This document shows, in pieces, positions 46,897 to 64,000 of a stretch of 64,000 nucleotides of DNA. Position 1 is the first letter of the stretch. Each line of letters opens with the position of its first letter. This DNA is from Botryococcus braunii (taxonomy: Eukaryota; Chlorophyta; Trebouxiophyceae), in NCBI GenBank assembly GCA_002005505.1, contig MVGU01001231.1, forward strand, positions 1-64,000. The letters are read 5' to 3'. The position numbers and the translations under genes were made by a program. The notes beneath the pieces are model-generated. The model ran no database searches. It was not told the origin of the DNA and saw nothing but the letters and a program-made list of their open reading frames with translations.

Positions 46897-47595
46897 TCAG
46901 GCTCGGTTGGAGAGGATGGGTGGCAGGACAGCAACAGGCCCTCCCCCAGCCAAGTTCAAAGCCACATGGGCAAGCGAACTGGCAAGGATTGTCCCATTGA
47001 GATGAGCGGCAATGCCCCACAGGGCCCCAATGCCTGACGCTGCAAGCACTAGCCCCACATTCCCGCCTGGGCCTGCATCTGGGAAGATTGCACAGGGGGC
47101 AAGGTGCCATGCGCCATAGGCCACTGTTGTGAAAACCCAGGACAGCGGGGACTTGGCGGGCAAAAGCCGCAGGAAGAGGCCCCTCCACAGAACCTCTTCG
47201 GCAATGCCATTGACCAGGGACAGCGCCAGGGAGAATGCCAGGGTGCGCGCATCACGAGAAATGGTTTTGGGGAAAATGGTTACGAAGGCAAAGATTGCCG
47301 GGGCCCAGACCATCCCAAAGACGGCCAGAGTCTTGGTGAGAGGCGTACGGCGGCGCCGGTGGTGTGTAGACAAGGTTGGGGTCCGTGTGAAGAGGCCGAC
47401 CACTCCCGAGGGACCCAGGAGAACCAAAGGTACTCCCAGACACCAGAAGGCCCAATAAAACACGAAGGCTGCCAGGTAACCCTCGAGCACCCCTAAGCGC
47501 GAGACTCCAGCCTGAAACGCGGCGTATGTCGTGGCAAATAGAGCCAAGGGGAGAAGGACAGCGACCACGATGGGGCCTTTGCGAGACTTAGCCAT
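46897..47595 (-). CDS. CPBP-family intramembrane metalloprotease
   Basis: A single-exon 232-codon protein, hydrophobic throughout with about six to eight membrane segments. The family's motifs are present in order: EEVLWR (E133, E134, R138), AYGAWH with H164, and AHVALN with H210 and N214. These residues form the membrane-embedded active site of the Rce1/CPBP group, which trims C-termini of prenylated proteins in eukaryotes or acts in other roles in bacteria and plastids. Substrate and location cannot be told. The length suits the family. The lack of introns, while neighbours have many, suits a more recent or bacterial-type origin, but that is inference. The ATG at 47595 is followed by a short basic stretch (KSRK) and then the first membrane segment. 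Confidence 0.88.
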   Translation of the reverse strand: MAKSRKGPIVVAVLLPLALFATTYAAFQAGVSRLGVLEGYLAAFVFYWAFWCLGVPLVLLGPSGVVGLFTRTPTLSTHHRRRRTPLTKTLAVFGMVWAPAIFAFVTIFPKTISRDARTLAFSLALSLVNGIAEEVLWRGLFLRLLPAKSPLSWVFTTVAYGAWHLAPCAIFPDAGPGGNVGLVLAASGIGALWGIAAHLNGTILASSLAHVALNLAGGGPVAVLPPILSNRA

Positions 47596-49360
47596 TGCTG
47601 AACTAGGATAAAGGGAACTGGCAGACTACAGGATTAGCAAGTCCTGCACCAACGCCGTCCCTGTGAGCTGATTCATCTTCCTCGCAGTTCTGCTGGTTAA
47701 AAGCTTTGAGAGTGAATCAAATGGCATGCTTCCGTGTGCTCTGTATGACCTCCCTTACCATGCGACACCGTAGCACCATGACGTCTTCTAGGAACCTCCA
47801 CACATTTCCCTGTCACCAATATCACGACCCCCCGGCTGGCTACCTCCGCCCTGAAGTAACGGTATCCAGTTACATCAAGTTGCTGATGCTTTTTATCATA
47901 CAGCCCCAACTGTCTTTAGGGCTCGCTCACGTGCAGGTCCACTAAGAACGTAGCATAATGTCAAACTAGTGCTACGGCATAGAGTTATGGAGACTGCTTG
48001 AATGCGTCCTCGTTGCTGACCCTTCATATGCTTGTGAGCATGACACTCAAATGCTACAGGACGATTGTGTAAGACCCCAAAAGAAGGCACTGTAATCAAA
48101 TAAGGATGTCGCTCAGGTTCCTAATCCAGGTAATGGAAGAAGCGTATAATCTCACCTTTTATTTGCAATTAAATTTCTGCTGGTCGGTGTGGCGTCCCAG
48201 CTTTCAGCAGCCCTTTTGCTTCTGCCCCCACCAAGATCGCGAGTGCTACCACAGTGCCCACTATGTCTGCGGCAAGATCCTTCGAGGACCAGACTCCAGG
48301 CCACCACTGAGATCCCAAGAGCGACGTAACTTCAATCCGCATGCATTTGTATTGTATCCACGCGAAAGAACGACTGGGGACAGAACACCTCGGCAAGTCG
48401 CTGCCTGTATTTCGACTTCTCTAACTCACATTCGTATTTCCTACAAATAATCAATCGCAAGGCGACTTATCATCCGAGGCTTGTTCAAGGTAAAGTACGC
48501 ACCCCAGCAAGGTCCCCGACTTCTTTCAGCAAGCCGGCGAGTGCCCCGGCTAATGCGCCAAGGAGAAGACGATACCTATATGTATTTGAGTAGCGCCTCG
48601 CAAGTGAATATGTGACGGAGGAGATGACCGCGCAGAAAACGAAGTGCTCTGCCTTGTCGTGAGCTACCCAAAAGTCGGAAATCTCCAGCCTATCGCACCC
48701 TCAGTTCCTGCATACGTATCCCAACTTTTGAATAAGCTAGCTTAGACAAAGCTAGCTTAGAAACATAGCTTAAACCAAAGAAAGAAAAACATGTGCAAGC
48801 ATTTCCATTGTCAGCCAAAGACGGCTTGCGTACCTTGCTAATGGACCCCTCTTTGCCAGCCCGATCTTTCGTGTACACCTTGATAACACGGCAAAGTAGA
48901 CAAAACTTAAAGTCAGGTGGGACAGCAAAAACTAAATCTTTAAAAAACAGCCCAGTGCTTGTCTGTAGCTAATCACAGAAGTACCGTGTGAAAACCCCAC
49001 GGGCGGTACCGCCGGTACGAAGACAAGAAGCACTTCCTCTGTACGTGACTCCCCGAAACTATCGCCGACACAACCAACAAATTTTTAACGACTCGCATCT
49101 ATTGTTGCTTTGTGATTGCCGCATCTAGGATCCGTCACCAGAAGTGATTGAGGTTGAGTGGCCAATGCCGCTTCTTGTTGAAGGACTTACAAGACCCCAT
49201 CACGTGCCACAAGTTGCAAGACACGTCTCAAAGTTTGAAATTTTCCTCGCGAAGTCAACGTCACGCAGTTTTCTCAGAATAAACAACAACACAAATTATC
49301 TCGGGCAGAACATTAGAGGTCGGAGAGCGTGGTTCTTAGCAGCCGTGGGTGATGGGCACG
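47596..49360. other. intergenic, with coding-like minus-strand segments
   Basis: A minus-strand segment starting after a TTTGATTACAG acceptor at about 48092 encodes a stretch with PVAFECHAHKHMKGQQR, and a second frame at 47909-47697 encodes KKHQQLDVTGYRYFRAE. They may be 3' exons of one small gene. The first is faintly like the KOW-type start of elongation factor P. I cannot build a complete model, so no gene is called. Confidence 0.3.
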
Positions 49361-53597
<4,237 letters not shown>

Positions 53598-55255
53598 AGA
53601 GGCCAGCAGGAGAGTTGGGAGATATGGGGTAAGACAGAGGGAACATTGGGTTGTGGCCATTGGGGGCCACCCGGGAGGGCCGAGTCCTGGGGACCCCTGG
53701 GAAGGGGCGGGTCCTGGGGTCCCCCTGGGAGGGATGGGTCTCGGGGTCCCCTGGGGGAGCCAGTCCTGGGGGGCCGATCGAAAAACAGCTAGTTAGTGAT
53801 CCACAGTTCAATCTGAGAATGCACATTGACAAGTAGTATTCATTTGTGATCGGTTCTTAACAGAGACTTGTCCTTGAATTCCCACGCATGCTTACAGTTC
53901 GAGTCGAATGAACTGATTCTTGAAATCCCAGGCATCCTTAAACAGTTCGAGTCCAACGATTCAGACCTGGACCGTCCGTTCAGAGCATGCAAAGCAGGAG
54001 TTGCTTGACCACACATTCTGATATGTTGTAAGCTGCACACTTATAATTGCCCCCTCCCCCTTCAATAGTTCCCGATGCAGGCACGCTGTGATGCCACTAC
54101 ATCAATTCTAAAACCCCGATGCTAGAATCAATTGATAGATTGCAAACCATAAACGAGCTCCTGCACGCTTATGAAAGAGATTCGTTAGCAAGTGCAATTA
54201 CGGTCCTCTGCATTCTGTGCGAATGATGCCACCATATTTTCACATGGCATATGAGAGCATCATCGTAGCATTAGTTATTAACAAGACACTAAACAATACT
54301 AGGTAATATAATGATACGGGTATTACATAAACTATAAAATAAAAATACATGTACTTCCTACCCATGCATGCCAAGATCCAGCTGGGCAGCTAGCGTTTTG
54401 GCCTGAAAGAGCCGAATATGCGATATAGCATGAAACGCTCCCAGCGGGGTACCATTGGCCATATGCATATGGGTGTGCGTGGGTATAGGAAGAAACGAAA
54501 TTGCACTTGTCATGACACGCAATCATGTGTACATCAATTCGCCTTATCAGGGACACATCATCACCGCTTGCAAACCAATCGGCATGAGTGCTCAGGACAA
54601 AGATCTTTCCTTCGAAGATCTTTCATAGAATTGTGAAGACGGAAATTGGAGATAGGACACAATTGGAGATAGGACGCCTAGCTGGGGCGCACCCAGCTAG
54701 GTGCTACACTTTCACTCATGCTTACGTAGATGTAAAGATATGTACCTTTCCATCTCTACTTCTCTTTTCTTACAGTACTCAGGATACAGAGTCCCTGGCT
54801 GCAGGCATGCCAAAATTCAAGAGAGACCTTTGCTATTTCGAATTTGCAAAGATAAACCAATTGGTTTATCTTCAACGGATGATACTCTTCGAACACGAAA
54901 AGTATTCAGTGTCCTCGGATACGTTTATCAAACGTGTACATGCATGGCAGCCTGCTGGCCAGATCCCGGATCCTTCAACGCCCCTCCCTTCTTTATTAAC
55001 AGAACATGCACGCACTATATTCTTCTTCACACTTCAACACTTCAAATTGCCGCATTCTTTGTGTACGTATGAATATCTACGTAAGCATACTAAGTACGTA
55101 CTGATATGCGTCAAATTCATATGTCTGCGACATATATGAAATATAACTATATTACTCGGATGCTGCAATTGTATGCAATTGCAGTATCCATGTTACTACG
55201 TAGTACCATAGAATACGTATACGTAGGATACCCACAATGCCTGTACATACACATG
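53598..55255. other. intergenic between convergent genes
   Basis: Bases 53640-53775 hold a G-rich minisatellite (GGTCCTGGGG/CCCCTGGGAGGG, about four units), directly after the stop codon at 53597 and so probably in the 3' untranslated region. The rest is AT-rich and unique. No coding segment is supported. Two genes end here facing each other (53597 on plus, 55256 on minus). Confidence 0.6.
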
Positions 55256-63907
<8,652 letters not shown>

Positions 63908-64000
63908 CTGTGTATGCTTTACTTCAGCCCCGACATTTGCCTTATCCTCACACTATGGCTCAAAAGAAACAACAGATTGACAGGTCAGTGACTCCATTGC

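Noticed and set aside
47697..48116. Elongation factor P-like gene
   Set aside because: Only a faint resemblance in one segment, no domain 2 or 3 and no consistent exon phases; left as unresolved coding-like sequence.

Overview
This is nuclear DNA of a eukaryote. Host genes have many short exons with GT-AG and some GC-AG introns, the introns are full of dinucleotide microsatellites, and transposable elements are nested in one another. Nothing bacterial is present. The best guess is a unicellular alga, probably of the green lineage, because the window combines an algal-style major facilitator transporter, an algal-type LINE and Ty1/copia elements primed by an internal fragment of initiator tRNA. 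The taxonomic guess is an inference.

Layout. (1) 0.67-12.07 kb, minus strand: a cysteine-rich modular gene. Thirteen small exons alternate between a 79-nt type (C-x-D-P ... DGNG-x-CPD) and a 62-nt type (NCGxCGxxC), giving a 47-residue repeat. A 1.5-kb tandem duplication at the left edge has added one repeat. Introns hold CA/GT/TA arrays, mariner-like TA-flanked short elements, a 68-bp perfect palindrome and a foldback element. (2) 12.46-19.60 kb: Copia element A (minus strand), with near-identical LTRs and a leader ORF that begins with an almost perfect copy of the histone H3 tail. (3) 20.32-27.33 kb: Copia element B (plus strand), with a full-length 1737-codon gag-pol, 694-bp LTRs and the target duplication GAAAC. 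(4) 28.49-34.26 kb: a solo LTR related to A, split by a decayed APE-type LINE. (5) 36.45-39.24 kb: an RLE-type LINE (minus strand), nearly intact, head-to-tail with a truncated copy. (6) 39.70-43.17 kb, minus: a five-exon METTL21D/VCPKMT-like lysine methyltransferase. (7) 46.90-47.60 kb, minus: an intronless CPBP-family membrane protease. (8) 49.36-53.60 kb, plus: a six-exon gene for an unidentified conserved protein. (9) 55.26-63.91 kb, minus: a major facilitator transporter in 13 exons, with its 5' end off the right edge.

The host gene models are my own splice reconstructions. Exon phases agree across every junction of the methyltransferase, the unidentified gene and the transporter, which is strong internal support. 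In the cysteine-rich gene two junctions are off by one base. Together with single-base homopolymer differences in the two retrotransposons and the RLE LINE, this suggests either residual long-read indels or recent decay. The genes do not form an operon or pathway. The long microsatellite and S/L/V/C/H/T/R/E-repeat reading frames across the window are not genes.
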